This document shows positions 29,509 through 38,879 of a DNA stretch of 59,594 bases, piece after piece; the stretch's first letter is position 1, and each line of letters starts with the position of its first letter. The DNA comes from Mycolicibacterium palauense (GTDB lineage: Bacteria > Actinomycetota > Actinomycetes > Mycobacteriales > Mycobacteriaceae). The stretch is taken from contig NZ_NVQF01000035.1 of the NCBI RefSeq assembly GCF_002592005.1, positions 1 through 59,594 of the forward strand. Direction: 5' to 3'. The notes beneath the pieces are model-generated. The model did not search any database. It was not told the DNA's origin and worked only from the letters and a program-made list of their open reading frames with translations. Made by a program: the position numbers and the translations under genes.

Positions 29509-30684
29509 TCAGTCGATCTGCACGGCGGTCGCGGCCTCCGGTTCCGCCGCCGGCGTGCACATGATCAAGTAGCCCAGCAGCTCGCCGTCCTCGGTTCTGA
29601 CCGCGCGGAGCATGATCAGGGCACGCACCCCGCCGGGTGTCGTTTCCTCCAGTGCGGGAAAGGGTTCGCCGAGCAGGTCGATCGCGCGTAGCTCGGCGAA
29701 CGTCGCGGGGGTGACGGCCATCAGTTCCCAGATGTGCCGGCCGGTGGCGACGGCGTCGCGGGGGGCCATCATCTGCGCGAACGCGGGACTGGCCGCCACC
29801 ACCGTGCCGCTGGGATCGACGAAGGCGATCGGTGTCTTGTCCGTCCGGTAGCGCTCCGACAACTGGCGGGTGCGGGTTTCGGGGGACATCGGCGTCGCGG
29901 GGGCGACGCTGACCCGCGACGAGGGATCCTTCCCCAGCAGCTGCGCCACCTCGGCCGCCGGGGAGGGCCGGCCGAACAGGTAACCCTGCGCGAGCCTGCA
30001 GCCCATCCGCCTGAGCAACTCGGCTTGGGCCGGGCTCTCGACGCCCTCGGCCACCACGGCCTGGCCCAGGCTGTGCCCCAGGCCGATCACCGCCGCCACG
30101 ATCTTGCGGCTCTGCCGGTGCTCGGTCATGGCCAGCACGAAGCTCGCGTCGATCTTGATCTTGGAGAAGGGCAGGGTGCTGAGCCAGGTCAGGCTCGAAT
30201 AGCCGGTGCCGAAATCGTCCATGGCGATCATGCAGCCCAGATTCAGCAGCCGCTCCAGCGTTCGCCGCGATTCGGTCAGGTCGTCGATGAACCCCGACTC
30301 CGTCACCTCGATGTGGACGCGGCTCAGCGGGAAGGCAAACTCGCTTGCCGCCCTGGCGACCCTGGCCGCCAACTGCTCGTCATGCAGTTGGGTGGGAGAG
30401 ACATTGAATCCGAGGAACAGGTTGTGCGGCCACGTGCGGGCGGCCACGAATGCGGTGCACATCAGGTGGTCCAGCAGCCGATCGAGCAGGCCGAAACGGT
30501 CTGCGATCGGGATGAACCGGGCCGGGTCGACCTGCCCGTGCACGGGGTCCGACCAGCGGGCGAGGACCTCCAGACCCAGGATGTGCCCGTCGTCCAGGGA
30601 CACGATCGGCTGGAAGAACGGGCGCACCGCGCCGTCGTCCAACGCGGCCGACAGGTCTCGCGCGAGACGCTCGTCAGCACTCAA
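29509..30684 (-). CDS. EAL-domain protein with C-terminal PAS domain
   Basis: 391 residues. The EAL domain (~10-260) keeps the metal and substrate residues: LEVLARW for the EAL motif, FNVSP, IEVTESGF, DDFGTGYSSL, KIDASFV, AEGVE and QGYLFGRP. It is therefore likely to hydrolyse cyclic di-GMP. After a linker a PAS-like domain follows (PIAFVDPSGTVVAASPAFAQM). No GGDEF domain is present, and the EAL-before-PAS order is unusual. The start is uncertain: the TTG at 30684 has AGGAGG ~12 nt upstream, and an in-frame GTG at 30723 is the alternative. It is a soluble protein. Confidence 0.85.
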   Translation of the reverse strand: MSADERLARDLSAALDDGAVRPFFQPIVSLDDGHILGLEVLARWSDPVHGQVDPARFIPIADRFGLLDRLLDHLMCTAFVAARTWPHNLFLGFNVSPTQLHDEQLAARVARAASEFAFPLSRVHIEVTESGFIDDLTESRRTLERLLNLGCMIAMDDFGTGYSSLTWLSTLPFSKIKIDASFVLAMTEHRQSRKIVAAVIGLGHSLGQAVVAEGVESPAQAELLRRMGCRLAQGYLFGRPSPAAEVAQLLGKDPSSRVSVAPATPMSPETRTRQLSERYRTDKTPIAFVDPSGTVVAASPAFAQMMAPRDAVATGRHIWELMAVTPATFAELRAIDLLGEPFPALEETTPGGVRALIMLRAVRTEDGELLGYLIMCTPAAEPEAATAVQID

Positions 30685-30817
30685 CGCCCCGGCTCCCCTC
30701 CTGGCCCGCCCGGCGACGGCCACCGAATGACAACGAACGTTACCGGGCGTGTCGGTCAGCGGCCAGCAAATCGGCCGGCACACCGAGACGGGTCGGGCCG
30801 CGCACCCGCGGCGGCGG

Positions 30818-31561
30818 CTATTCGATGCGCTCGGCGATGCTGCGGGCCAGGTCGGCCGCCTCGGGGCCCGCGGGGCTGCCGCACGTCGCGGCCTCGACCA
30901 CATAGCTCGACACCGCGGTCAGGGCGTGCCGGCACTGCCACCCACCGCTGTCGGTCTGGCTGGCGGTCTGGCTGACGATGCCGTCGGCCACCGTGATGCC
31001 CTCCAACCGCCAGCTGAAGTCGGACTCGCCGTCGGTGACCACCACCTCCTCGCCGATGCAGTTGGTCCACTGCTGCACGGAGGACTGATAGAAATCGCTG
31101 GCGCGCTCACGGGATTCGAAGGCCACGATGGTCTGCTCGGCCCAGTGCGCGCTGTTGGCCTCCGGCTCGGCGAACACCTGATCGACGACATCGGTCCAAC
31201 CGGTGCCGTCGTAGACCGACTCCGCCCCGTTGAGCAGGGCGCCCAGGCACTCCGGTCGGGTGGTGGCGGTGTACTCGTCGGCCATCGCGTTGGCCGCCCC
31301 GACCAGGGTCATCCCGGTGGCGTTCAGGATGCGGTTGACCTCGGCGGCGTCGAGCAGATAAGCCGTGAGCGGGCTGTCGATCTTCTCCGGCTGCACCGGC
31401 ACGCTGGTCTGATCGGCCGTCCTGGTGACGCTGACCGAGCCGTCGGTGGTCCGCGCGCAACCGGCCAGGACCGCCAGCACCGCCAGTCCGGCCACCACCC
31501 ACAGTGCCCGTGTCGTCTGTGTCGTCCGTGACGTCCCTGTCACCGTCGTGGTCCTGCTCAC
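30818..31561 (-). CDS. lppR: LppR/LppH-like lipoprotein with PknH-type sensor domain
   Basis: A 247-residue secreted lipoprotein. After an N-terminal Thr-rich stretch comes the hydrophobic ALWVVAGLAVLAVLAGC with lipobox LAGC. The rest resembles the extracellular sensor domain of PknH: TAYLLDAAEVNRIL, CLGALLNGAESVYDG, and paired cysteines around WTNCIGEE, WQCRHAL and EAATCGSP that would form two disulfides. It starts at a GTG 14 bp after the lepA stop, as Rv2403c does after Rv2404c. Ligand unknown; probably an envelope sensor or scaffold. Confidence 0.83.
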   Translation of the reverse strand: MSRTTTVTGTSRTTQTTRALWVVAGLAVLAVLAGCARTTDGSVSVTRTADQTSVPVQPEKIDSPLTAYLLDAAEVNRILNATGMTLVGAANAMADEYTATTRPECLGALLNGAESVYDGTGWTDVVDQVFAEPEANSAHWAEQTIVAFESRERASDFYQSSVQQWTNCIGEEVVVTDGESDFSWRLEGITVADGIVSQTASQTDSGGWQCRHALTAVSSYVVEAATCGSPAGPEAADLARSIAERIE

Positions 31562-31575
31562 CGTCGCCCGCCGGG

Positions 31576-33474
31576 TCACTTCTTGGAGGACTTGTCCCCG
31601 CCCGCGTCGGTGGACAACGCGGCGACGAACGCTTCCTGGGGCACGTCGACGCGGCCGATCGTCTTCATCCGCTTCTTGCCCTCCTTCTGCTTCTCCAGCA
31701 GCTTGCGCTTGCGGGTGATGTCGCCGCCGTAGCACTTGGACAGCACGTCCTTGCGGATCGCGCGGATGTTCTCCCGCGCGATGATCTTCGAGCCGATCGC
31801 GGCCTGCACCGGCACCTCGAACTGCTGGCGCGGGATGAGCTCCTTGAGCTTGGTGGTCATCCGGTGCCCGTACTCGGCGGCCGCGTCCTTGTGCACGATC
31901 GCGCTGAACGCGTCGACGGCCTCGCCCTGCAGCAGGATGTCGACCTTGACCAGCTGGGCTTCCTGTTCCCCGGCCTCCTCGTAGTCGAGGCTGGCGTAGC
32001 CGCGGGTGCGTGACTTCAGCGAATCGAAGAAGTCGAAGATGATCTCGCCGAGCGGCAGGGTGTAGCGCAGCTCGACCCGTTCCGGGGACAGGTAGTCCAT
32101 GCCGCCGAGTTCGCCGCGCCGCGACTGGCACAGCTCCATGATGGTGCCGATGAACTCGCTGGGCGCGATCACCGTGGTCTTGACCACCGGCTCGAACACC
32201 GTGCCGATCTTGCCGTCGGGCCAGTCCGAGGGGTTGGTCACCGTCAGTTCGGTGCCGTCGTCCTTGATCACCCGGTACACGACGTTGGGCGAGGTGGAGA
32301 TCAGGTCGAGATTGAATTCCCGCTCCAGGCGTTCGCGGGTGATCTCCATGTGCAGCAGCCCCAGGAACCCGCACCGGAAGCCGAACCCCAACGCCACCGA
32401 CGTCTCGGGCTCGTAGGTCAACGCGGCATCGTTGAGCTGCAGTTTGTCCAGCGCGTCGCGCAGGTCCGGATAGTCCGACCCGTCCACGGGATACAGGCCC
32501 GAGTACACCATCGGCTTCGGTTCGCGGTACCCGGTGAGCGCCTGCTCGGCTCCGTGGCGGGCGGTGGTGACGGTGTCACCGACCTTCGACTGCCGGACGT
32601 CCTTGACCCCGGTGATCAGGTAGCCCACCTCGCCGACGCCGAGGCCCTCGGTGGCCTTCGGTTCCGGTGAGACGATGCCGACCTCGAGCAGCTCGTGGGT
32701 GGCGCCGGTGGACATCATCTTGATCCGCTCGCGGGGCACGATCTTGCCGTCGACGACCCGGACGTAGGTCACCACGCCGCGGTAGATGTCGTAGACCGAG
32801 TCGAAGATCATCGCCCGCGCCGGGGCCTCGGCGTCGCCCTGCGGTGGCGGGACCTGGCGGACCACCTCGTCGAGCAGCTCGGCGACACCGGCGCCGGTCT
32901 TGCCCGACACCCGCAGCACGTCGGAGGGTTCGCACCCGATGATGTGGGCGATCTCCTCGGCGTAGCGGTCCGGGTCGGCGGCGGGCAGGTCGATCTTGTT
33001 CAGGACCGGGATGATCACCAGGTCGCGGTCCAGCGCCAGGTAGAGATTGGCCAGGGTCTGCGCCTCGATGCCCTGGGCGGCGTCGACCAGCAGCACCGCG
33101 CCCTCGCAGGCCTCCAGCGCGCGGGACACCTCGTAGGTGAAGTCCACGTGGCCCGGGGTGTCGATGAGATGCAGGACGTACTGTTCCTCACCGCCGGGGC
33201 CCGTGACCGTCCAGGGCAGCCGGACGTTCTGGGCCTTAATGGTGATGCCGCGTTCGCGCTCGATGTCCATCCGGTCGAGGTACTGGGCGCGCATGGACCG
33301 CTCGTCGACCACACCGGTCAGCTGCAGCATCCGGTCGGCCAGCGTCGACTTGCCGTGGTCGATGTGGGCGATGATGCAGAAGTTCCGAATCTGCGCCGGC
33401 GCGGTGAAGGTCTTGTCGGCGAAACTGCTGATGGGAATCTCCTGGCGGACAGGGCGCGGGGCGCCGTCAAACAT
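31576..33474 (-). CDS. lepA: Elongation factor 4 (LepA)
   Basis: A 632-residue translational GTPase that binds stalled or misassembled ribosomes. G1 is [11 protein letters not shown]2 region RERGITI, G3 DTPGHVDF and G4 NKIDLP. EF-G-like domains III and V and the LepA-specific C-terminus ([38 protein letters not shown]) are complete. The ATG at 33474 leaves a short variable N-terminus before [18 protein letters not shown], which is nearly identical to the M. tuberculosis protein (recalled). A small insert TGPGGEEQ lies after the switch region. The gene leads into the LppR-like gene. Confidence 0.97.
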   Translation of the reverse strand: MFDGAPRPVRQEIPISSFADKTFTAPAQIRNFCIIAHIDHGKSTLADRMLQLTGVVDERSMRAQYLDRMDIERERGITIKAQNVRLPWTVTGPGGEEQYVLHLIDTPGHVDFTYEVSRALEACEGAVLLVDAAQGIEAQTLANLYLALDRDLVIIPVLNKIDLPAADPDRYAEEIAHIIGCEPSDVLRVSGKTGAGVAELLDEVVRQVPPPQGDAEAPARAMIFDSVYDIYRGVVTYVRVVDGKIVPRERIKMMSTGATHELLEVGIVSPEPKATEGLGVGEVGYLITGVKDVRQSKVGDTVTTARHGAEQALTGYREPKPMVYSGLYPVDGSDYPDLRDALDKLQLNDAALTYEPETSVALGFGFRCGFLGLLHMEITRERLEREFNLDLISTSPNVVYRVIKDDGTELTVTNPSDWPDGKIGTVFEPVVKTTVIAPSEFIGTIMELCQSRRGELGGMDYLSPERVELRYTLPLGEIIFDFFDSLKSRTRGYASLDYEEAGEQEAQLVKVDILLQGEAVDAFSAIVHKDAAAEYGHRMTTKLKELIPRQQFEVPVQAAIGSKIIARENIRAIRKDVLSKCYGGDITRKRKLLEKQKEGKKRMKTIGRVDVPQEAFVAALSTDAGGDKSSKK

Positions 33475-33577
33475 CCCTGGTGGGCCCGTCCAGAGTATCG
33501 ACCGGGCGCCCCCAGACCACAATCGTGCGGCAATCCAGCGCCCATCCCGGCTCCCGCCGCACCCCCGCGGGCTCGCC

Positions 33578-33583
33578 TATGCT
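33578..33583 (+). promoter_or_regulatory. -10 box of leaderless Rv2405-like gene
   Basis: TATGCT fits TANNNT and lies exactly 7 nt before the ATG at 33591, with no Shine-Dalgarno, so the mRNA probably starts at the ATG. Confidence 0.65.
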
Positions 33584-33590
33584 GGCCTCC

Positions 33591-34238
33591 ATGACGTCGC
33601 AGTGGCGGACGTTTCAGAAGTTCGCGAAGAACGCCGAGGGCTTTGTGAGGACCCAGGTGGTCACCCAGGGCCCGAAGGTCCTGCGCCAGCTCCAGAACCC
33701 GCAGGCCATGCAGCGCACGATCCAGCACAACCTGCAGCAGGGGCTGCAGCAGGGCCTTCAGCAGGGGATCAGGATCGGACTTGAGGTCATCGCCGCCAAC
33801 ACCGCACCGCAACGGGTCGCGATCACCGCGGGACGCCCGGTGACCGACAACAGCGCGCCCACCGCCCACCGGGCCCGCCGAATCGCCTACTCCCCCGACC
33901 TGGACGGCCGCGCGGACCCCGGCGAGATCGTGTGGACCTGGGTGGTCTACGAGGACGACCCCACCCGCGGCAAGGACCGCCCCGTGCTGGTCGTGGGCCG
34001 CGACCGGCAGACCCTGCTGGGCCTGATGCTCTCCAGCCAGCAGTACCACAGCGACGACGCGGACTGGATCGCCATCGGGACGGGCCCGTGGGACTACGAG
34101 GGCCGGCCCAGTTGGGTGCGCCTGGACCGGGTACTCGACGTTCCCGAGGAGGGCATCCGCCGCGAAGGGGCCATCCTGGAGCGCTCGACGTTCGACGTGG
34201 TGGCCGCGCGGCTGCGCACCGAGTACTCCTGGAGCTGA
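33591..34238 (+). CDS. PemK/MazF-fold domain protein (Rv2405-like)
   Basis: 215 residues. The N-terminal ~75 residues are helical, with a Gln-rich heptad-like stretch HNLQQGLQQGLQQGIRIG that may oligomerise. The C-terminal half (RIAYSPDLDGRADPGEIVW, DRPVLVVGRD, LDRVLDVPEEGI) resembles the PemK/MazF RNase fold. No antitoxin gene adjoins it, and the protein is a conserved single-copy mycobacterial neighbour of lepA, so a classic toxin role is doubtful. The ATG at 33591 is chosen because of a leaderless -10 box; an upstream in-frame GTG at 33480 has no support. Confidence 0.8.
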   Translation: MTSQWRTFQKFAKNAEGFVRTQVVTQGPKVLRQLQNPQAMQRTIQHNLQQGLQQGLQQGIRIGLEVIAANTAPQRVAITAGRPVTDNSAPTAHRARRIAYSPDLDGRADPGEIVWTWVVYEDDPTRGKDRPVLVVGRDRQTLLGLMLSSQQYHSDDADWIAIGTGPWDYEGRPSWVRLDRVLDVPEEGIRREGAILERSTFDVVAARLRTEYSWS

Positions 34239-34296
34239 CGCACCGGGCCGGAGCAACGCCATCGACGGCCGGGAGATCCCTGCAATGGGAGAACGC

Positions 34297-35502
34297 TCAT
34301 TGGCGCTGTCGAGCCGCTGCCGGGAACCCGTGCCGGTGGGCGCATGCGGTCACGATCAGGGCCGGCAACACCAGCGCCAGGACGGCCCAGGGCAGTGCGC
34401 CCGGGCCCGCGGCGCTGAGCAGGACCCCACCGGCAACTCCTCCCCCCGCGATGCCGATGTTCCAGCAGGTCACCACCAACGACTGCGCGACGTCACCCGC
34501 CTGTCCCGCGGCTTCGGCCGACGCGGTCTGCAGTAGCGTGGCCGCCCCACCGAATGCCAGGCCCCAGACACCCGCTGCGAGGTACACGCTCCAGGTTTGA
34601 CCCCCGAAGACCCCGAAGACACCGGCCGCCAGGGCGAACAGTGTGCAGCTCAGGATCATCATCGACCGTAGGCGGCCTTCGATGAATGCTCCGGTGAGCC
34701 AGATGCTCATCAGCGACATCACGCCGAATACCAGCAGCACGGAGTCGACCCGCTCGGCCAGCCCGATCGGGGCCAGGAATGGGGCGATATAGGTGTAGAG
34801 GATGTTGTGTGCGAATACGAAGGTGAGTGTCACGACAAGCACCGCGGCCACGCCCGGTATCCGGATGGCGCGGTGCACGGGCAGTCGATCGCTGCGCGTC
34901 GTACCGGGAAAGCGGGGCACGGTGGCGATGATCGCGACGATCAGAGCCGCCGTGAGCAGGGTCATGATCCCGAACGTGTAGCGCCACCCCACAAGGTTGG
35001 CCAGGTAGGTGCCCGCCGGTACTCCGATCGACAGCGCGACCGGGGTACCGGCCATGGCGATCGCCATGGCCCTGCCCCGCAATTGTGGGGTGACCATGCG
35101 CCGGGCGTAGCCGGCCAGCAGTGCCCACAGCAGGCCGGCAACGACACCGGCGACCAACCGCGCACCCATCGTGAGCACGTAGCTGGGCGAGACCGCCGTC
35201 ACGGTGTTGGCGACACAGAAGCCCCCCACCGCGATCAACAACAGCCGGCGGCGGGGCCAGCCGATCGTCAGCGCGGTCAACGGGACGGCGGCCAGGGCCG
35301 ATCCCAGCGCATACACCGTCACCGTCTGGCCTGCCGCGGACTCGGTGACACCCAGATCGCGGCTCATGGCGGGCAGAATCCCCGCCGGAAGAGCTTCCGT
35401 CATGATCGTGATGAATCCCGCCGTGCCCAACGCGAGGAGACCCGCAAGCGGGAGCCGTTCGGATCCAGATTCCGCGTTCGGCGTTTGCTGTGCTTGTGTC
35501 AC
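34297..35502 (-). CDS. MFS drug-type exporter
   Basis: A 401-residue twelve-segment major facilitator protein of the DHA1 type. TMEALPAGILPAMSRDLGV in segment 1, GWPRRRLLL in the loop after segment 2, AARLVAG-like MGARLVAGVVAGLLWALLAG in segment 4 and GVPAGTYLANLVGWRYTF in segment 5 are characteristic of AraJ/PbuE-like exporters. It probably expels a small toxic compound using the proton gradient. I chose the GTG at 35502 since upstream in-frame codons would run across the intergenic palindrome. It is divergent from a MerR gene, its likely regulator. Confidence 0.86.
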   Translation of the reverse strand: MTQAQQTPNAESGSERLPLAGLLALGTAGFITIMTEALPAGILPAMSRDLGVTESAAGQTVTVYALGSALAAVPLTALTIGWPRRRLLLIAVGGFCVANTVTAVSPSYVLTMGARLVAGVVAGLLWALLAGYARRMVTPQLRGRAMAIAMAGTPVALSIGVPAGTYLANLVGWRYTFGIMTLLTAALIVAIIATVPRFPGTTRSDRLPVHRAIRIPGVAAVLVVTLTFVFAHNILYTYIAPFLAPIGLAERVDSVLLVFGVMSLMSIWLTGAFIEGRLRSMMILSCTLFALAAGVFGVFGGQTWSVYLAAGVWGLAFGGAATLLQTASAEAAGQAGDVAQSLVVTCWNIGIAGGGVAGGVLLSAAGPGALPWAVLALVLPALIVTACAHRHGFPAAARQRQ

Positions 35503-35519
35503 GTCGCTAGCATCGATCG

Positions 35520-35535
35520 TTGACGTTAACGTCAA
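35520..35535. promoter_or_regulatory. Perfect 16-bp palindrome, probable MerR operator
   Basis: TTGACGTTAACGTCAA is its own reverse complement and lies between the divergent MFS (start 35502) and MerR (start 35578) genes. TTGACG can act as a -35 element on either strand. MerR-family operators are typically such palindromes placed between -35 and -10. Confidence 0.7.
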
Positions 35536-35577
35536 GGTCAAGGCGGCGACGCGGTGCGGGAAGTGAGGTCGATCACG

Positions 35578-35940
35578 GTGAGAATCGGGAAACTCGCCGA
35601 GCTGACCAACACCTCGACGCGGGCACTGCGCTACTACGAGACGGAAGGTCTCCTTGTGCCGCACCGGATGCCGAACGGGTACCGGGAGTACGACGACTAC
35701 CTGGTCGATCGAGTCATCCAAATCCGCGGTCTACTCGACGCCGGCCTGCCGACCCGCATCATCAAGCAGATCCTGCCCTGCCTCGACAAGCCCCGGACGA
35801 TCCACTTCACCGACGCCACTCCGGAAATGCTCACGACGCTGGAGCGCGAGCGCGACCGGATGACCACGCGCATCGAGGTCCTGGCCCGCAACCGCGACGC
35901 CATCGACAACTATCTCGAAGCGGTCCGCAAACTGGCGTGA
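35578..35940 (+). CDS. MerR-family transcriptional regulator
   Basis: A 120-residue regulator. The N-terminal winged helix begins RIGKLAELTNTSTRALRYYE and continues LLVPHRMPNGYREYDDYLVD. A coiled-coil dimer helix (ERERDRMTTRIEVLARNRDAI) ends the protein. It has no long effector domain, and its few cysteines (one at PCLDKP) do not form a metal site. The GTG at 35578 gives the usual MRIGKLA start; GTG codons at 35554 and 35563 are alternatives. It probably activates the divergent exporter gene through the palindrome at 35520-35535. Confidence 0.87.
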   Translation: MRIGKLAELTNTSTRALRYYETEGLLVPHRMPNGYREYDDYLVDRVIQIRGLLDAGLPTRIIKQILPCLDKPRTIHFTDATPEMLTTLERERDRMTTRIEVLARNRDAIDNYLEAVRKLA

Positions 35941-35973
35941 CCCCGGCAACTGCCCGGCGCGACCGCTCTTGCG

Positions 35974-37377
35974 CTATCCGCCCAACACCGGCCACAGCAC
36001 ACCGGCGCCCAGCCCGACCAGCAGGCTGGCCGCGGCCGCGGACACGGCCACCGCGGCGGACCAGCGCCGCACCGTGAAGCCCGGCTCGGCGCCGTCGCGC
36101 TGGTAGCAGGGCACGATCCAGCGCAGGTAGTAGAACAGGCTGATCAGCGTGTTGACGAAGACGACGACCGCCAGCCAGGCCGCCCCGCCGTCCCAGGCCG
36201 CGGTCGCCGTCATCAGCTTGCCGACGAACACCCCGGTGGGCGGCGTGCCCAGCAGCCCGAGCAGCGCGACCACCAGCGCGCCCGCCAACCACGGACGGGC
36301 CCGCGACAGACCCCGGTAGTCGCCGAGATCGCGCAGGCCGGGCAGCGCCGTCGACACCGCGAACGCCGCGGTGTTGGTCACGGTGTAGGCGGTCAGGTAC
36401 AGCAGCAACGCCGGCAGTGCCAGGTCGCTGCGTCCCAACACCGCGACCGGCACCAGCAGGTAGCCGACCTGGCTGACCGTCGACCAGCCCAGCAGCCGCC
36501 GCGGGTCGCGCTGCCAGAAAGCCGCCAGGTTGCCCAGGGTCATCCCGGCCACGGCCAGCACCGCGATCAGCAGCGGCCAGCCGACGGTGTCGGGCATCGC
36601 CGAGACCAGCCGGTACAGCGCCACCAGGGCGCCGATCTTGGGGACGGTGGTGGCGAACAGCGCGGCGGTACCGGTGGCGCCCTGCGCCGCGTCGGGCACC
36701 CAGAAATGCGCGGGCACACCGCCGGCCTTGAACAGCACACCCCCGAGCACCCCGATCAGGCCGGCCGCCACGGCCGGGGCAGGCGCCGCGGCCAGCCCGT
36801 CGGACAACGCGGGATACCAGCTGGTGCCTGCGAGCGCGTACAGGATGCTCACCCCGGCCAGCAGCACGATCCCGAACAGCGCACCGATCAGATAGGTCTT
36901 CATGGCCGCCTCGGCGGCCCCGGCGGTGCGGGCCAGCCCCACCAGCGCGTAAAGCGGAATGCTGGCCAGCAGGTACCCGGTGGCGAGTACCAGCAGGTCG
37001 GCGGCGCCGGCCATCACCAGCACGCCGGTGGCGGTGAACAGCATCAGGGCGTAGGTTTCGCTCTCGCGGTCCGACCCGGCGATCTCCCCGCCGGCCACCC
37101 CCAACGCCAGCAGCGTGCCGACCGCGGTGAGGATGCGCACCACCCCGGTGGCGGTGTCCACGGCGAAGGTGTCGCCGAAGGCCGCGCCCGCCGAACCGGC
37201 CAGCTGAACTCCCCCGAGCACCCCGGCGGCGGTGGCGGCCGCGGCGGCGGCCACCCGCCCGCACCACTGCCGGCGCCGCGGCAGGAACGAGCCGCCGATC
37301 AGAACGGCCAGCCCGGCCCCGAAGAACAGCATCTCGGGGACCATCGAGGACAGGTTCATCGCGGGGTGCGGGGTCAC
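35974..37377 (-). CDS. nuoN: Complex I-like antiporter subunit NuoN
   Basis: A 467-residue polytopic protein, last gene of the reduced nuo operon. It belongs to the Mrp-antiporter/NuoN group with about 13-14 membrane segments. The expected lysines and glutamate of the proton channel are present in AGGVPAHFWVPDAAQG (near 215), FKAGG, and KLMTATAAW. SYGALVGLARTAG-like YALVGLARTAGAAEAAMKTY carries the conserved glutamate-lysine pair region. The GTG start has GGGAGG just upstream, inside the end of nuoM. Length is close to normal NuoN. Ion translocation is inferred from family. Confidence 0.85.
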   Translation of the reverse strand: MTPHPAMNLSSMVPEMLFFGAGLAVLIGGSFLPRRRQWCGRVAAAAAATAAGVLGGVQLAGSAGAAFGDTFAVDTATGVVRILTAVGTLLALGVAGGEIAGSDRESETYALMLFTATGVLVMAGAADLLVLATGYLLASIPLYALVGLARTAGAAEAAMKTYLIGALFGIVLLAGVSILYALAGTSWYPALSDGLAAAPAPAVAAGLIGVLGGVLFKAGGVPAHFWVPDAAQGATGTAALFATTVPKIGALVALYRLVSAMPDTVGWPLLIAVLAVAGMTLGNLAAFWQRDPRRLLGWSTVSQVGYLLVPVAVLGRSDLALPALLLYLTAYTVTNTAAFAVSTALPGLRDLGDYRGLSRARPWLAGALVVALLGLLGTPPTGVFVGKLMTATAAWDGGAAWLAVVVFVNTLISLFYYLRWIVPCYQRDGAEPGFTVRRWSAAVAVSAAAASLLVGLGAGVLWPVLGG

Positions 37378-37380
37378 CGG

Positions 37381-38877
37381 CTACCTCCCGACGAGGCCGA
37401 TGAGCGCGTCGGAGGCCGGCTCGATGGTGTCGAGGAGAACGCGCGGGAACAGGCCGATGACCGTCGCGAGCACCAGCAGCGCGCTCACCGGCACGTTCTC
37501 GACGGCGCGGATGTCGGTGAAGCCGGTCGACAGGCCCCGCGGCGCACCGGTGAACACCCTCTGCAGCGCGCGCAGGAACAGTGCCGCGGTGATGACGATG
37601 CCCGGCAACGCGATCGCGGTGACCGGCGCGGCGGCGATCGCCCCGGTGAAGATCTGGAACTCGGCGATGAAACCGGAGAAACCCGGCAGGCCCAGCGACG
37701 CGAACGCCGCGACCGCGAACAACGCCGCCAGCCGCGGCGCCGAGGCGGCCAGGCCGCCGTAGTCGCCCATCCGGTAACTGCCGGCGCGGGACCGGAACAC
37801 GCCGGCCAGCAGGAACAACGCACCGGTGATCAGCCCGTGGCTGACCATCTGGGTGACCGCGCCGGTGACCGCCAGCGACCGCGCCTCGGCGGCCCCGGCG
37901 GCCACCAGCCCGGCCGCGCCGACGGCCAGCACGATGTACCCCATGTGGTTGATCGAGGTGTAGGCGATCATGCGCTTGAGGTCGTCCTGGGCCAACGCGA
38001 CCAGCGCCCCGTAGAGCACCGACACCACCCCCACCGCGATGATCACCCAGGCCCAGTCCCGCCAGGACTGCGGCAACATCGGCATGGCGATCCGGACGAA
38101 CCCGTAGGTGCCCATCTTCAGCAGCACCCCGGCCAGCACCGCCGAGCCGATCGCCGGTGCGTCGGTGTGTGCCGGCGGAAGCCAGGTGTGGAAGGGCACC
38201 GTGGGCGTCTTGACGGCCAGCCCGACGACGATGGCGGCCAGCACCAGCCCGCCGGCCAGCGGCCTGCCGGACAGCGGAGCGGCCCGGGCCAGTTCGACCA
38301 TGTCGAAGGTGTGCGGTTGCGCGGCGATGTAGAGCCCGATGAATCCGACCAGCAGCGCCAGCGACCCCAGGAAGGTGTACAGGAAGAACTTCAGCGCCGA
38401 ACGCCCCGCGTCACCCGGCTTCTCCCCGTGGCCCCAGCCGACGATCACGAAGTACATCGCCACGATCGACAGGTCGAAGAAGACGAAGAACAGGATCAGG
38501 TCGGCCGCCACGAACAGCCCGAGGCTGACCGTCTGCAGGAACAGGAACAGCGCCGCGCGTTGCGGGGTCCGTTCGTCGTCGCGCAGCGCGTAGACCGCAC
38601 AGGCCAGGAAGATCACCGCCGTCAGCGCCACCAGCGGCAGCGACAGTCCGTCGACACCGATGTGGTAGCTGCTGTTCACCCCGGGAATCCACGGGGCCTG
38701 CTCGTCGAAGGCCAGCTGTCCCGGCGCGGGCGCGTCGTAGCGCAGCCAGACCGCCACCACCAGGGCCAGATCGACCGCGCAGGCCAGCACCCACAACCAC
38801 CGGGCCAGCCGGTCGCTACGGCCGGCGAGCACCGCCACGGCCGCCACCAACGGCAGGAACACGATCACGCTGAGCAT
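37381..38877 (-). CDS. nuoM: Complex I-like antiporter subunit NuoM
   Basis: A 498-residue antiporter-like subunit. Conserved features are GVDGLSLPLVALT near 75, FFVFFDLSIVAMYFVIV near 135 (the usual glutamate in FFEL is replaced by aspartate in FFDL), VKTPTVPFHTWLPPAHTDAP near 225 with the channel lysine and histidine, LLKMGTYGFVR, and LAQDDLKRMIAYTSINHMG. The E-to-D change in FFDL is conservative but worth noting, because the Glu is essential in E. coli NuoM. An in-frame GTG at 38883 overlapping the nuoL stop (GTGA) is a possible alternative start. Direct neighbours are nuoL and nuoN. Confidence 0.88.
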   Translation of the reverse strand: MLSVIVFLPLVAAVAVLAGRSDRLARWLWVLACAVDLALVVAVWLRYDAPAPGQLAFDEQAPWIPGVNSSYHIGVDGLSLPLVALTAVIFLACAVYALRDDERTPQRAALFLFLQTVSLGLFVAADLILFFVFFDLSIVAMYFVIVGWGHGEKPGDAGRSALKFFLYTFLGSLALLVGFIGLYIAAQPHTFDMVELARAAPLSGRPLAGGLVLAAIVVGLAVKTPTVPFHTWLPPAHTDAPAIGSAVLAGVLLKMGTYGFVRIAMPMLPQSWRDWAWVIIAVGVVSVLYGALVALAQDDLKRMIAYTSINHMGYIVLAVGAAGLVAAGAAEARSLAVTGAVTQMVSHGLITGALFLLAGVFRSRAGSYRMGDYGGLAASAPRLAALFAVAAFASLGLPGFSGFIAEFQIFTGAIAAAPVTAIALPGIVITAALFLRALQRVFTGAPRGLSTGFTDIRAVENVPVSALLVLATVIGLFPRVLLDTIEPASDALIGLVGR

Positions 38878-38879
38878 GC

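Noticed and set aside
33591..34238. Toxin-antitoxin module
   Set aside because: No small antitoxin frame adjoins the PemK-like gene; upstream is the lepA promoter region and downstream a convergent exporter.
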